Under the pieces are notes generated by a model. That model had not been told where the DNA came from. It did not search any database and was given only the letters and a program-made list of their open reading frames with translations. Of a DNA stretch of 64,000 bases, positions 1 through 10,723 are shown piece by piece. Position 1 is the stretch's first letter. Every line of letters begins with the position of its first letter. The position numbers were made by a program, and so were the translations under genes. This DNA comes from Saccopteryx bilineata (lineage: Eukaryota > Chordata > Mammalia > Chiroptera > Emballonuridae). The stretch covers positions 132,624,239-132,688,238 of the forward strand of contig NC_089493.1 of assembly GCF_036850765.1 (NCBI RefSeq), in the 5' to 3' direction.

Positions 1-360
1 GAGGACCCTGGGTCGAGACCCCAAGATTTCTAGCCTGAGCAGTGGCTCATGCAGCTTGAGCCCTGGTTCCTCAGTTTTACTGTGGGCTCTGTGGTTTGAA
101 TGTAGGTTCCTAGACATGAGTTTAAGATTGCTGGATTGTTCCCAGGGGTCATCAGCCTGAAGTTGAGGTTGCTGGCTTGAGCAGCAGGTTCCTTGCTGTA
201 CTGTAGGTCCCCGCCCCCCTTCATGGTAGATTTGAGAAAGCAATCGATGAATAGGTAAGGTGCCTCAACAAAGAATAGATGCTTCATATCTGTTTCCCTT
301 TATGTTTGTCCATATCTATCCCTTCCTCATTCTCTCTTTCTGTCTATGTAAAAAGAAAAA
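1..360 (+). repeat. tRNA-derived bat SINE, 5' end cut by window
   Basis: The segment reads like the body of the long bat SINE seen elsewhere in this window at 21,911 and 24,851. It has a degenerate head (gaccctgggtcgagacccc), repeated 'gctcatgcagcttgag / gctggcttgagca' phrases, then 'gagaaagcaatcgatgaa', 'aaggtgcctcaacaaag', 'gatgcttcat', a pyrimidine-rich tail and an A-rich end near 340-360. It is diverged and lacks the first bases because the window starts inside it. The family name is inferred by resemblance only. Confidence 0.75.
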
Positions 361-1949
361 GAATGGTACCATGCAACACTCGTCCTCTTTTATTCATTTC
401 TAAGACTCAAAATGGAAGTGACAGATGACCTGACTTTTTGGTGGGAATCACAGGTTAGAGGTCATTCCTTTGTAACTACTAACATTATTCAGAATCCCAT
501 GACTGGGCTTTGTAGTCCTTGACAGTGTGATCTCTTCTCACTCTCTGACCTCTGCCGCCTAACACTGTATTTTGAGAAAAGTGCCTTGAAAGGAGGGCAC
601 CTGAACAAAGAAAACATTTCTGGTGCCCTCTAGTGGACTCTTGAGAATAGCGCTCCTTCACTGGAAGTGTGCCATTTGCGGGTATGGGTTCATGTGAATA
701 TGTAGATGTCCCTGAGGTTTCCCACATAGTGAAGAAGTGATTATGGTGATATCATGTATATTCAGTTTTGTGTACGATCCATAGTTGGACTAATAGGCTA
801 TGAGAGATTGACTGCTGTGACACAACTACTTTCTGAAACTGCTGTAGTGCTGAAATGGAGACTATGTTCTTGAAAAGGGAAGGAATACTTTGGGTCACTC
901 TGTTTACTCTTCCTGTGTGAAACAGTAGAGTGTGCTGGGACCCCAGATCTTTCTGACCATTACCTCTGTCTTAGGTCTTTGCCTTGGCTTCCTTTAGGTG
1001 CCTGCTTGCAAGTATAGCTCTTTTATTTTGTTTCCTTATTTTTTATATAGTTATTCTTCATTCACTTTTGTACTTTCTTGTTTTCTATTCATTCATTTTC
1101 CCTTTATTTGTTTTCCCTTTATTCACTTATTAGGTTATTTAATTAATTAGTTAATAGTTTTGATTCCCTTCCTTTGGTTGTTCTTTTACTACCTTCTTAG
1201 GTAGTAGTGAGTGTCTTGCCATTGTGACTGATTCAGCTGTTGCAGGGGGGATCTACTCTTTGCTCTTAGTGTTTCAGTCTTTACCGTGTGGCAGACATCC
1301 TGTTCATAGCTGTGAGATCTTTGCCCAGAGCAATTCTTCTTGGGCTTTTTTGGTGTGTGCTTTATTTTTTGGTGTGGTTCTATCTGAGGCTCTCATCCAG
1401 TTCAATTAATGTGAACTTCTATTTTTATATCATGATATATGGAACTAACATGAAGGGTTCCATCTCAGCATGGGTCACCCTTTTTCTAAGTTTTAATCTT
1501 TGTGACCTGAATCATTTCCAGGAAAAACTTTAGCATCAAAGCCCTTGGTCTTCTGTTTGGCCTCGCAGTGCTCCTTAGAGCCTCCATTGAGCGTGTGGGG
1601 TCCTGAATTTCGCTGTGGTGTATGTTTTGTGTCAAGCCTTCTCCTGTTAGTCTGATGAATGAGAACCATCAACTTAGGATCTTTTGGTCTGCAAGTGTGG
1701 GATCCCTTGCCACACAGTAATGCACGCTGCCATGCATTCTGCATTTGGGGAATATCACTTGATTAGGAGTCAATGTAAAAGAATACGTTTTTTTGCTGCC
1801 TTATTGTGGGGAATTGGGAATTAATAGCACTTCACTAGAGAAAATTTTCTTTCATCCTTGCTGCTGTTTTGCAAAAACAGTTTTGAAGGGCCATTCCAAC
1901 TTCCTTCTGCGGTGTCCGTGAATGTGTCAGAGGAATGGCTCCAGCCAGA
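361..1949. other. AT-rich non-coding stretch, no gene recognised
   Basis: I see no gene. Open frames on both strands are under 90 codons and match nothing I know. A T-rich low-complexity patch with repeated 'tttattcatt'-like words lies at about 1,020-1,160. A minus-strand open frame at 1,493-1,744 has no recognisable motif. Confidence 0.6.
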
Positions 1950-2117
1950 GAACATGGATTCATGTACATGATACCATGCTGAAGCCATTCACCACATAGT
2001 TTAGCTGGATGAGCATTTGCCGAATCCAGTGACCACAGGGTTTTGATGCTGGATCTTCAAAGAGTCTCAGGTTCATGTACTCTCCACTGCATCACCACCT
2101 GGTCAGGCTGTTCTTCA
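1950..2117 (-). repeat. Diverged SINE fragment
   Basis: Read on the minus strand from 2,117, the sequence begins 'gcctgaccaggtggtgatgc' and continues through 'agcatcaaaaccctgtggtcactgg', which parallels the head and B-box region of the long SINE family in this window. Downstream similarity is weak, so the far boundary is approximate. Confidence 0.45.
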
Positions 2118-2876
2118 ACTTATTTCAAACAGTGAGGGGAAAATTAGACTGTGTTATTAAACATCCTGTTGATGTTTTTATTTATAACCCCACAAATTTA
2201 TAGACATTTTTTGTGAAATTGACATCACTTTTTATACTTGTTTTTATGAGTTTGGTTAGATTGAAAATTAAATCAATAATAGTATTTTTAATATGTTCTG
2301 TGAGTTAAAGTCTGGCGGCATGGTGTTTCGAGAATGAGAAGTTTTTTGTCAGTGATATTGTGTCCCCTTAGAGTCACGTGAAAGATACTGTGGGCACTTG
2401 TTCAACATGTTAAGAAGCAGGTCTATAGATTGTGGATTGTGGAAAGTTAAAAAATTAAGAATGTCAGTAGCTAGTTCCATTGTAGCACCAGTATGAAAAA
2501 TTGAGTTATGAGGCAAGAACAGTTGTCTATAGGGGTTTCAGTGGAGTGAGGCATCAGATATGCTGTTCCCTAAGCAGGCAGGGTTTTTTTGGAACTGCCT
2601 ATTTGACCCACAGGGCACTCATGCTGCTGGTGGTCAGGGAACGCTCAGGATGGTGGTGTCCGGTCAGGTTGTTGGTGTGACAGTGCTCGCTGCTTCAGAG
2701 GGTCCAGTGTAGAGTTGCTGAGGCAGTGAAGTGCATCTGAGCAGCCTCCCCAGAGGCATCTGTATGGGGATGGGACATGTGTGAATGCAGAAGAGAGGAG
2801 AAACTGAGGCAGAAAGACAGTCAGTAAGGGGCCGATAGAACAATGGGGTTGCACGTTAAGTTGCTTTGCTGTTGCT
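2118..2876. other. Non-coding stretch, nothing recognised
   Basis: AT-rich sequence to about 2,500, then a more balanced composition. No gene, repeat family or regulatory site is recognised. Confidence 0.5.
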
Positions 2877-2970
2877 TGTATTTAATTTATTGATTTTAGA
2901 GAGAGAGTATTGAGGGAGAGAAGGAGAAGTAAACTAATTATTGTTCCATGTAGTTCTTTCTTGGCGTTCC
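2877..2970 (-). repeat. VES-like SINE 3' fragment
   Basis: The order 'tttaatttattgattttaga', a GA-rich run, then 'attattgttccat' is the reverse complement of the 3' part of a short VES-type bat SINE (…tggaacaa…, TC-rich run, A-rich tail). Only the tail half is recognisable. Confidence 0.4.
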
Positions 2971-4197
2971 CATGGGTAAGGTGGATGGGACAGCGCTATG
3001 TGCAGCCAGCCACTGTGATTTGGTTTCTGCACTTTAGGTCTCGGCCTCCAGGCCACTTCTTCCAAAACAGGCATTCCTGGGACATTCGTATCTGCTCCTG
3101 ACAGCATTCTGTTCTTTTTCTGCATAGTCATTGCCTGAATGTACAGTGGTATCTTTATTTCTTTATTTTCCTCTTAGCCACCTAAACCATGAGCCACAGG
3201 ACATCCTGTATGTGTTGTGTGTACATTGTATGCCGGAATATGTCTGACCTGGTACTGACCTAATTTACTGATTTAAAATATCAACAAGTGAAGCACCTCC
3301 CTCAGCAGGGCTGAGTGGAAAATCCTTAAAGAAACAGTAGTTTCGCCAGCTGGTTCCTAAGTAACTTTAGGGACAGTTCTTCTTGTCCTGCCTGGTGGAA
3401 GCTCTTCACACCCCTGGAATGCTGCGGCCAGGCAGCACTCCCCTGGAAGCTCCTCAGCGGAGGCTTCAATGTGGTGTGGAAATCCGCACCAGCCGGCCCA
3501 TTTAGAGATGTTCCTCTGGACCGCTGCCCCTCCCACGTTCCCCCATTCTTTGGCGGCTTGAGCCCCAGCGCGCAGCATGAACACATCTACATGTCTGCTG
3601 TTGAGGAGCAGGAGTCCTAAGGACAGAACACCTGAAGTGCAGCTGAGGCAGAGATCTCAGTGATGAACACTCATATGGAGAGCATGGTGACATGTAGCAC
3701 GAGCAACTGAGGAGAAGGCAGCAAGTCCGTGACAGGTAATGGGGAGGCGGAGGAGGAGGAGGCACAGCCCCGGGAAGAATGAGGAAGGGCCGGGCCTTGC
3801 CACGGTTGGGTCATTAAGGAGGCAGCGGCGAACGTGGCCAAGGTCCCTGCAGGTCAGGGTGAGAGGCGCACAGGTCGAGAAGGGAGGGCAGACAGGACTG
3901 TCCTTGGGGTCCAGGAAGAGGGGGATGCATGAGAGGTGCTGAGCGAGAAGCTCGGGGAATAGGTTTAGGGAGCATTCACTCAGAGGCAAGAGGGGTTGGG
4001 GCGAATGGGAGGACTGAGTGGTGTGTGCTGGACATGGGCCCAAGGAGATCCAACCCGAGAGAAACTTTTGTAGGGAGAGGGACAGGACACGAGATGTCCA
4101 TGTGTTCATGGCGAGGGAGGTTTGGTGGTGGTGGGGTTTGGGGGTGGAAAGGCTGAAAGAGCAGAGCAGAGTGGAGCATGCTGGGTGTAGGTGAGTT
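2971..4197. other. GC-richer non-coding stretch, no gene recognised
   Basis: Composition shifts to about half G+C. The longest minus-strand frame (3,657-4,361, 234 codons) is Ser/Leu/Pro/His-rich and runs into the neighbouring SINE. It looks like a chance frame in GC-rich DNA. I looked for GTPBP6, the human tail-to-tail neighbour of PLCXD1, and saw no segment of it. Confidence 0.5.
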
Positions 4198-4478
4198 TTG
4201 TTTTTTTGGTGACAAAGAGTCAGAAAGAAGGACAGACAGGAAAGGAGAAAGATGAGAAGTATCAAGTCTTTGTTGCGGCACCTTAGTTGTTCATTGATTG
4301 CTTTCTCATATGTGCCTTGACCGGGGGCTACAGCAGACTGAGTGACCTCTTGCTTAAGCAAGCAACCTTGAGTCCAAGCTGATGAGCTTTGCTCAAACCA
4401 GATGAGCCCGTGCTCAAGCTGGCAACCTCAGCATCCCAGTACGACGCTCTATCCACTGCGCCACTTTTTGGTCAGGCC
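4198..4478 (-). repeat. tRNA-derived bat SINE
   Basis: The head lies on the minus strand at 4,478 ('ggcctgaccaaaaagtggcg', then 'cagtggatagagcgtcgtac'). Then come the B-box-like 'gatgctgaggttgccagctt', the repeated 'gcttgag/gctcat' phrases, 'aaggcacatatgagaaagca', 'aaggtgccgcaacaaagact', and a TC-rich tail ending near 4,200. It is the same family as the copies at 21,911 and 24,851. Confidence 0.85.
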
Positions 4479-7400
4479 CCACAGGTGAGTTTAATATCCA
4501 GTCTTTCAACTTCTCACGGGAGGGGCAGGGTAGGCATGAGGATGTTGTCAGGCAATTCCGGGGTGTTGTCATCTGTGGTGGCTGGGGTTCTAGAGGGTGC
4601 ATCACGAGAGGCTCCTGGCTCACCTCCACCTCGGTTTCCTTGTCCTCCAGTGTCCCTGGGGCGCTGTTGAAGAAAAGGGCTTTTCTTGTTCAGAGCTGCG
4701 TGGGAACAATTAACCCAGGTCATGTGTGTGGGAGCTGCCTGTGCCACCACTGAGGGTCCATAGGTTTGAGGAAGGGAACATATAGGACCTGACTGCATGC
4801 AGGTGGGGAGAGCTATGAAAAGAGCTTCCTAATTCCCAGACCTTCGCTGTGCAGTTGCTGATGGTGGGAGACTTGAACCCAACAGGACGAGGACATTGGT
4901 GAAGTTGTCCCACACCAGCGGCATGGGGGGAAATAAAGGAAACTCTGCTCCCTCATGAGCGTGCAGAGAAGTGTGCGCTACCTGTCCTCACACCTCAGAG
5001 AGCTGGTTTTTCTATTTGACTCCATGAGGCTCACGCTGCCAGACAGGACCATCACACCCCCAATCTACCCTCAAACTCTTCCATCCCCAAACTTCCCACA
5101 CTGGCCCCCTGGACTGGCTATGCTGGGAAACTCAGTTTGGTAAGGTGTAGACACTGTCCACTCAGGTGTCCATGTCCCCAGCCTCAGAACCTGGGCTATT
5201 CACCTGAATGGGAAGGTGGGCTTTGCAGATAGGATTCAGTTAGGACCATGAGATGGGAGGTGAGTCTGCATTCCCCGGGTAGTCCCCGGTGCCACAACCC
5301 AGGTTTTAACCAGAGGGAAGCAGCAAGATCAAGGTCAGAGATGTGCAGGTAAATCTGGAAGCCAAGTCAGGGAAAGGTCAGGATGCCATGGGTCTGGCCT
5401 TGCAGGTGCAGGAAGGAGCCACAAGCCAAGCAACGGGGTGCTTCCAAGCTGGAATGATGGGACCTCCGAGTATCCCTTGCAGTGTTGGTGAACCAGCCCC
5501 ACAACACTTCCCCTTGCCTTGGCCTCTGGGGTAACCAGCCCTGCTACACCCTGACTTCAGCCCCAGGAAACCCCTGCAGACTTCCGAACCCCAGACTGAG
5601 GGAACAGTGACATGGTTGTGTGTTACAATGACCTCAGGAACGCTGCACATGGGGGATCCTGGGTGCAGCACAGACAGCACACAGACTCCTGAGGCTATCT
5701 ACTGGTGACATGGCCCTACCCTGCTATCCCTGTGAGTTGGGTTCCTAGGGATCCAGTAGGCCGAGTGTAGAGTGGGCTGTGGTCCTGGCTGCCCTGTCCG
5801 GTCCACAGTGTAGAGGTGCTGCAGGATGCCCACATGGCGCTCTGGTGACAGGACAGCCTCATGAGCCCGGGCCAAAGAGCATCTGCTGTGTTTATTCAGC
5901 CCCGCCCTGGGTATCATCCCCCACAGGTCTCTAAGGTGTTGGGGTTTTGAGGAGACCGCAGGAGTGGAGGGCATCCTCCTGGGGTGCCCTCAGGTCCTGC
6001 CTAGTGAGCTGCAGCCAGAAGCCACCTGGGAGCAGCACTGTCCCTTTGCAGGCTGCCTCATGTTCTGTCCTGGCTGTTGCCCATATCCACCCATCCAGTT
6101 CTGGGCTTCATCTGCTGAAAACCACTTCCTCTCTCACTGAGGGAAATGAGGCCAGGTGGGAGTTCTTGTCTTGGGCTGGCTCTCCTCTTGGTACCCCCAT
6201 GGCTGGCACCCCTATCCTCACTCCTGGAGTTGAGGAGGAAAGAACTCACCCCAGGGCTTTCTCAGGCACAGCCTTGCACACTGCCCAGTCCCAAAAACAT
6301 TGCAGGGGCTCAGCTTAGTGGGGTGGCAAGGAAGAGAATGAGGTTGGGGTCTTCGGGCCCCAGAGAGCAATCATTGGGCTTTATGTGGAGAAGAACAGGT
6401 GCAATACCTCTCCACACCACTGACGGTCTTGATCCCTCAAGTTTATAGGGTCCACTGGGCCCACAGGAGCTCTGACCCTGAGAACAAAACCACTAGTGGG
6501 AGGGAGGAAGGGAGGGAGACCATTGTGTCATCAGGGGAAGGTGGTCTGCGCTGGGCAGACCAGGGGGTGCCTACCATGTGTCTCACGAGGGAGTGTTTTA
6601 AGAGAGAGATCCCAGGTAAGCATGTGTTTGGTGGCTCCTTCACAAATATTTATTGAGCGGCTTCATAGCGGTACTTCCTGCCCATGGCCTGGAAGTCAGT
6701 TTGGCCAGTATGTTCTGCTGGAAGAATACGTCCTTTTAACATAAATTCTGGAGAAGTCATCTTTAAAATTACATGCAGACTTTGGTTAATGGCCCTTGGG
6801 AAGCTGAAGGTATTGCGAACCTCAGAACTCTTTATAAATCAAAGATAAATGGGATGAAAGGGGGCAGAATTCCATGTTTAAAAATAGCTCCCTGGGACCC
6901 AGACACAGTTCACATTTCTGATGCTCCTTCATGTGTATTCTCAACACCTGGGTTGTCTAACCACAAAAATCTGTGTCAAAGCTGAGTTCATGTGTTTGTT
7001 GTTCTCTGGGAGTAAGTCACTGCTGTGGATGGTTCCCAGCTCAGGCACAACCGAGGGAAATGTGGGTGTGCAGGAGATGATAATTGCTACATCAGATGGT
7101 TCACGCTGTGAACTTTCTCAGTGTGCATCCCTGACACCTTGGCCCGCTGTTCCTGACCAGGCAGAGCCGGGGCCTGAGTCCCCAGTGCGTGGTTCCTGGC
7201 TCAGGATCTTAGGGCCTTTGTGACAGAATGGCATCCTGGCCGCCAGAGTTTGAGCAGGGTTGTCTTGTGGGAAATGATTAAGTTGACCCCAAAGAGAATA
7301 CAGTCCAGCAAAGGCTGAAAAGGGTTTGTTCTGAGACACCAAAACCAGTGGCTGGTGTGACCCTGGAGAATGGATCTCGTCCCAGTTAACTGTCCTGGCA

Positions 7401-7595
7401 GAGGCACCCGTGTCCATCTTGGGTTATACGCACAATCCCAAGACTCACCACCGTCTGGGGGCCGCGATGCCAACTGCTGCAGCTGGGGCACCAAGGAGGC
7501 AGAATGCACTCTGGCCACCATTCTCGCCCTGCTGGCTGGATGCATGCGTGAGACAGGGAGATGGGAGAGGCTGCAGGAGGACAGAGGGCACGCGG
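4479..7595. other. Intergenic region downstream of PLCXD1 relic
   Basis: GC-rich sequence 3' of the PLCXD1 relic. Apart from a possible MaLR fragment near 5,150-5,450 I recognise no gene, SINE or LINE. Frames of 80-130 codons occur on both strands but have no familiar motif and overlap each other in several phases, as expected of stop-poor GC-rich non-coding DNA. Confidence 0.5.
5150..5450 (+). repeat. Possible MaLR (MLT1-type) LTR fragment
   Basis: Phrases such as 'cctcagaacctgggctattcacc', 'gggctttgcagataggattcagttagg' and 'gatcaaggtcagagatgtgca' follow the order of the middle of an MLT1-type ERVL-MaLR LTR. The similarity is weak and both boundaries are guesses. Confidence 0.35.
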
Positions 7596-7857
7596 TCAGC
7601 ACTCAAGCAGCCTCTCATTGAGATCGAGCAGCCTCTCTTTGAGATTGATGACGTTGCTGACGAAGGTGTTAGCACCGATGAAGTCGCCTGCAATGATGTT
7701 GGTGCAATGTGTACCTGGGCTTGGGCAATAATCCCACACCTAGGCCCCGACCTGTGGCAGGCTGGGCAGCATCAGCCTCCACAGGAACTCAGATGATGTG
7801 CCAAAATGTTTTTATTGTAGGTTCTCCGTCAGGTAATGCCGGCTACAAAATGCCCAC
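7596..7857 (-). pseudogene. PLCXD1: PLCXD1 last exon, two stops and a frameshift
   Basis: The acceptor is cttgcag at 7,858-7,864. The exon reads G-HFVAGI-LTENLQ, then in-frame TAA (7,812-7,814) where the family has Tyr, then LMLPSLPQVGA, a second in-frame TAG (7,740-7,742), then CPSPGTHCTNIIAGDFIGA and a terminal TGA at 7,596-7,598. One base is missing near 7,833 in the Ile-Asn codons. The length of 262 nt equals the expected 239 nt plus 21 nt (tandem duplication at the C-terminus), plus 3 nt, minus 1 nt. Confidence 0.9.
7604..7645 (-). repeat. 21-bp tandem duplication in PLCXD1 last exon
   Basis: Two 21-bp units (7,604-7,624 and 7,625-7,645) differ at two positions. On the coding strand each encodes a copy of the Leu-Lys/Asn-Glu-Arg-Leu-Leu segment just before the stop, lengthening the predicted C-terminus by seven codons compared with human PLCXD1. 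Confidence 0.85.
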
Positions 7858-8648
7858 CTGCAAGGGTGGGGGTCACTGCCATCCATCTGCGCCCCACCTG
7901 GGTCCCACCAAGTTCCCACCTGTGGCCCACCTGTGTCCCACCTGGCCTATCAGCTACCACCATCCATGCCCCCATGGCCATCCCCATGGTTCCAGCTCCT
8001 CACACCAGCACAGACATCTCTGGCCCCACAGTGCTGTCAGGTCGCCATGCTTCTGCTACAGAGGATGGTGGGTGAAAAGTTACCTGACATGTCCACGTCC
8101 TAACCCCGTGTGGTACACGGATTAATAGCCATGTGACTCTCAGGTAGCACACCAAGTGTAACACACAGCTGCCCTTTCACAGTGCTGATTGTGACAGGAG
8201 AGTGGGACCCCAGAGGCCCAAAGTAGCCACAGACACAGGCACGCACTCTACCACGGATATGGAGCAGTTGAAACCACAAACTCCATTTGTAAGAAAATCT
8301 CCTTCAAAACACAGGCACAACATTGCAAAGCAGCCCTGCCTTTGAATCAGCTGGGGTCGTGTGTGGCTCGTGTGTCCAAAGGTGCCCATGTCCTTGCAGA
8401 GAGTAATGAGCAGTAGATGAGGAGGCTCGGGCGAGAAACACGTGGGATGCTGTGTGACGTCGGAAGGGAAAGAAAACTTCAGAACTGCACGCTCTTCTTG
8501 CTCAGAGCTGGCAGCTGCCATGGCAAAACCCAGACTTCATGCAGCTGAGCCCTAAAACCACACATGCATGTGTGCACACATACACACCCATGATGGATGT
8601 GTGTCGTGTACACGTGTGTGAGTGTACCCCCATAGCACGTGCACCCAC
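7858..8648. other. PLCXD1 intron (last)
   Basis: Intron between the last two exons. It has a donor GTGGGT read on the minus strand at 8,643-8,648 and an acceptor at 7,858. It includes imperfect iterations of 'cccacctgtg' at about 7,890-7,945 and CA/TG-rich patches near 8,565-8,625. Nothing else is recognised. Confidence 0.6.
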
Positions 8649-8831
8649 CTGGGCGGCAGCAGCTCTTCATGTGCTCCAGGTAGTGAATCAGCTTTTTGGG
8701 CTTCACCTGGTTGCCCCACCAGTAGGGGAAGGCCAGCCACAGCTTCCCATGCTGGTGCACAGTGCCCTCATCATCATAGGACAGGAGGACCTGCTGGCCC
8801 GGGCCCAGAGCTGCTGCAGTGTCAGAACCTC
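8649..8831 (-). pseudogene. PLCXD1: PLCXD1 exon 5 (relic numbering)
   Basis: The acceptor CCACCACAG lies upstream and the donor GTGGGT follows. It reads EVLTLQQLWAR, then QQVLLSYDDEGTVHQHGKLW, FPYWWGNQVKPKKLIHYLEH and MKSCCRP. It is 183 nt long against 184 expected. The missing base is in the G run at about 8,799 (the Arg-Gly-Gln codons), which shifts the frame. Confidence 0.93.
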
Positions 8832-9562
8832 CTGTGGTGGCGGGGTGACGTGTCAGGGTTGGGAGGGGACATCAGGTCTGTGTGAGGACAGTGGGGCAAT
8901 GAGGCATCCATGTCAGTGTTGTGGCATCTGGATTGTCACAAGGACGCAGACACTTGTTTTCCTGGAACATAGTCTGATAATCCTCAGTGAGCGACCGGGA
9001 CAGGAGGCAAACTGAGAGTCAGGCTGCACATGAACAGAGGGGATTTAGGTACAATGAGGTCACTAGGAAGGGTCCTGATCCCACAAGACTGGAGTCCTTA
9101 TAAGAAGAGAAGGTGAGGACAAAGACACAGAGGGACAGCCATGTCAGGACACAGGGAGGAGAAAACCGTGTCTCACTCAGTACAGAGGCCTCAGGAGAAA
9201 CTAGCCCCGCCTACATCTGGGTCTCAGACTCCAGCACCCAGAATGAGTTGAGAAGAAGCTCTGTGAGGCTGGTGCTCCCAGGCTGTGCACCCTGTTAGGA
9301 CAGCCTGGGACGGAGAGACTTACCCTGCTCACAGGGAACACACAGTGTGGCACCTTCTAACAGGTGCTAAGTTTGACCCAGGCTCCATAGAAGCTTCTAG
9401 AAGACCATGTCAGCAGCTTCACTGGCACCAGGACTACTCAGCATCAGGTATGGGGAAGCCTTACCCCCTTTCATGACCTGCGTGGGGATGCCATGCCCGC
9501 TTCACCCATTGGGGCACTGTATACCCTTCTCACCCCTCAAGGACCCCACATGCCCCTCTTAC
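8832..9562. other. PLCXD1 intron with MaLR fragment
   Basis: Intron between exons 4 and 5 of the relic. The donor GTAAGA is read at 9,557-9,562. A MaLR-type LTR fragment occupies about 9,030-9,260, and the rest is unrecognised. Confidence 0.6.
9030..9260 (+). repeat. MaLR (MLT1/MST-type) LTR fragment
   Basis: The ordered phrases 'aatgaggtcactaggaaggg', 'cctgatcccacaagactgga', 'gtccttataagaagagaagg', 'gacacagagggacagccatg', 'aggcctcaggagaaact' and 'tctcagactccagcacccag' are the signature middle portion of a mammalian ERVL-MaLR LTR. It is an old, solitary, non-coding fragment. Confidence 0.75.
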
Positions 9563-9722
9563 CCCTCGGGGACACATCATGTCCCCAAAGATGTTCTTGA
9601 CACAGGTGACTAGGTACTCATGCAGGTCGTCTGTCATGCCCTTTAAGTTGCTGTAGGCCAAGATGACAACCTCCCAGGGTTGGTTCTCCTGCCACTTAGA
9701 GATCTCCATGAGCATGTATGTC
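9563..9722 (-). pseudogene. PLCXD1: PLCXD1 exon 4 (relic numbering)
   Basis: The acceptor cttcccag lies at 9,723-9,730 and the donor is GTAAGA. It reads EISKWQENQPWEVVILAYSN, LKGMTDDLHEYLVTCVKNIF and GDMMCPRG. It is 160 nt long against 156 expected. A 4-nt duplication (ACATACAT on the coding strand, about 9,714-9,721) right after the first codon throws the exon out of frame with exon 3. Confidence 0.93.
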
Positions 9723-9984
9723 CTGGGAAGTGGACAGCAGTGCACAGGGTGTCATGGCCTGTTGAAGGAGCTCCCTACAAAGCTCACTGGACTGGTGGCT
9801 CAGGTCGATTCTGAACTAGTAAACACATAACACCCGGCTGCCACCACGGAGCTCAGCTGCCCAGTGACGGCCAGGCCACTGCTGTGGGTGGAAGTGTGCA
9901 TCTGTGTGAGTATACATGTGTGTGTGTATGCTTGTGTACACTATGTGCCTGCCCTCCAGAGGACAGTGCATTAGCAAATGTTAA

Positions 9985-10112
9985 GTTCAAGGAGCATGGC
10001 CCATGGAGTGAGATCCTGAGGTTGAACCCCCAGACCCTGAGGTCTCAGGGGACATTGGGAACCTGTGATGCAGATGGGGACCATCATAGTCTGACTTTAG
10101 AAACACTGGTCT
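9985..10112. repeat. Possible MER5-like DNA-transposon fragment
   Basis: 'gaacctgtgatgcagat' followed by 'ctgactttagaaacactggtctagaag' resembles the end of MER5-type hAT elements (…gattctgatgca…gagaaccactg…). The match is short and partly degenerate. Confidence 0.3.
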
Positions 10113-10150
10113 AGAAGCCGAGAGGAAAAGGGACTGGAAATATCTAAACT

Positions 10151-10302
10151 AGCCCTAGCTGGATAGCTTGGTTGGTTAGAGTATGGTCCCGAAGCACAGG
10201 GTTTACTGGTTCGATGTTGGTCAGGGTACATACAGGAGCAGATTGATGTTCCAGTCTCTCTCTGTCTTGATAAAAGTTTTTTTTTTTTTTTTTCACAAAA
10301 GA
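10151..10302 (+). repeat. VES-like short bat SINE with TSD
   Basis: A tRNA-like head 'agccctagctggatagcttg' has A box 'ttggttagagtatgg' and B box 'ggttcgatgttggtcaggg', then 'acatacaggagcagattgat', TC-rich 'ccagtctctctctgtct' and an interrupted T/A tail. It is flanked by 13-bp target-site duplications with one mismatch (10,138-10,150 and 10,303-10,315; aaatat[c/a]taaact). It sits in a PLCXD1 intron. Confidence 0.85.
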
Positions 10303-10596
10303 AAATATATAAACTGGAGGCAGAATGACAATGAGGGAACCAGTTTTGCAAATCATCAGGCAGCCTGGAGGAGGCCGGGGTGTGCTGGCTCAAGGAGGAG
10401 GACTCAGAAACACAGGAGGGTCAGCAATTCCCAGTGTTGATCACTGGATGTCAGCCAAGTCCCATCCCAAAAGACTGTGTGTGGACACCCTTAGCGGTTG
10501 TCTGTGTCCCCCTTACAGGCTGGTTGTGTCCTGTGTGGAAGGACCGTGGTGTCCATTGCTGTGCGAGGCCTCATTCTCCACTGGTCCCCAACGTAC

Positions 10597-10723
10597 CTCG
10601 ACCAGCCAGGCCGTGTGCATCATGTGCAGAGAGTGCAGGTTCTTCTCGGCACATCCAGCGCGTGTGTGATCCACAATTCCAGGTACCATACCCTGCATCC
10701 AGCTGCTCCGTGATGTTCAGCAA
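10597..10723 (-). pseudogene. PLCXD1: PLCXD1 exon 3 (relic numbering)
   Basis: The acceptor cgtcagcag lies at 10,724-10,732 and the donor is GTACGT. It reads LLNITEQLDAG, then after a 1-nt loss (about 10,690) YLELWITHALD, then after another 1-nt loss (about 10,651) AEKNLHSLHMMHTAWLVE. It is 127 nt long against 129 expected, exactly accounted for by the two deletions. The region carries the second His-containing motif of the X domain. Confidence 0.93.

Noticed and set aside
3657..4361. 234-codon minus-strand open frame.
   Set aside because: It runs into a SINE at 4,198-4,478 and is low-complexity Ser/Leu/His/Pro. No family is recognised.
2971..7595. GTPBP6, the human tail-to-tail neighbour of PLCXD1, expected downstream on the plus strand.
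   Set aside because: No segment resembling its GTPase motifs or C-terminus could be seen in any frame, so synteny is not supported on this side within the window.
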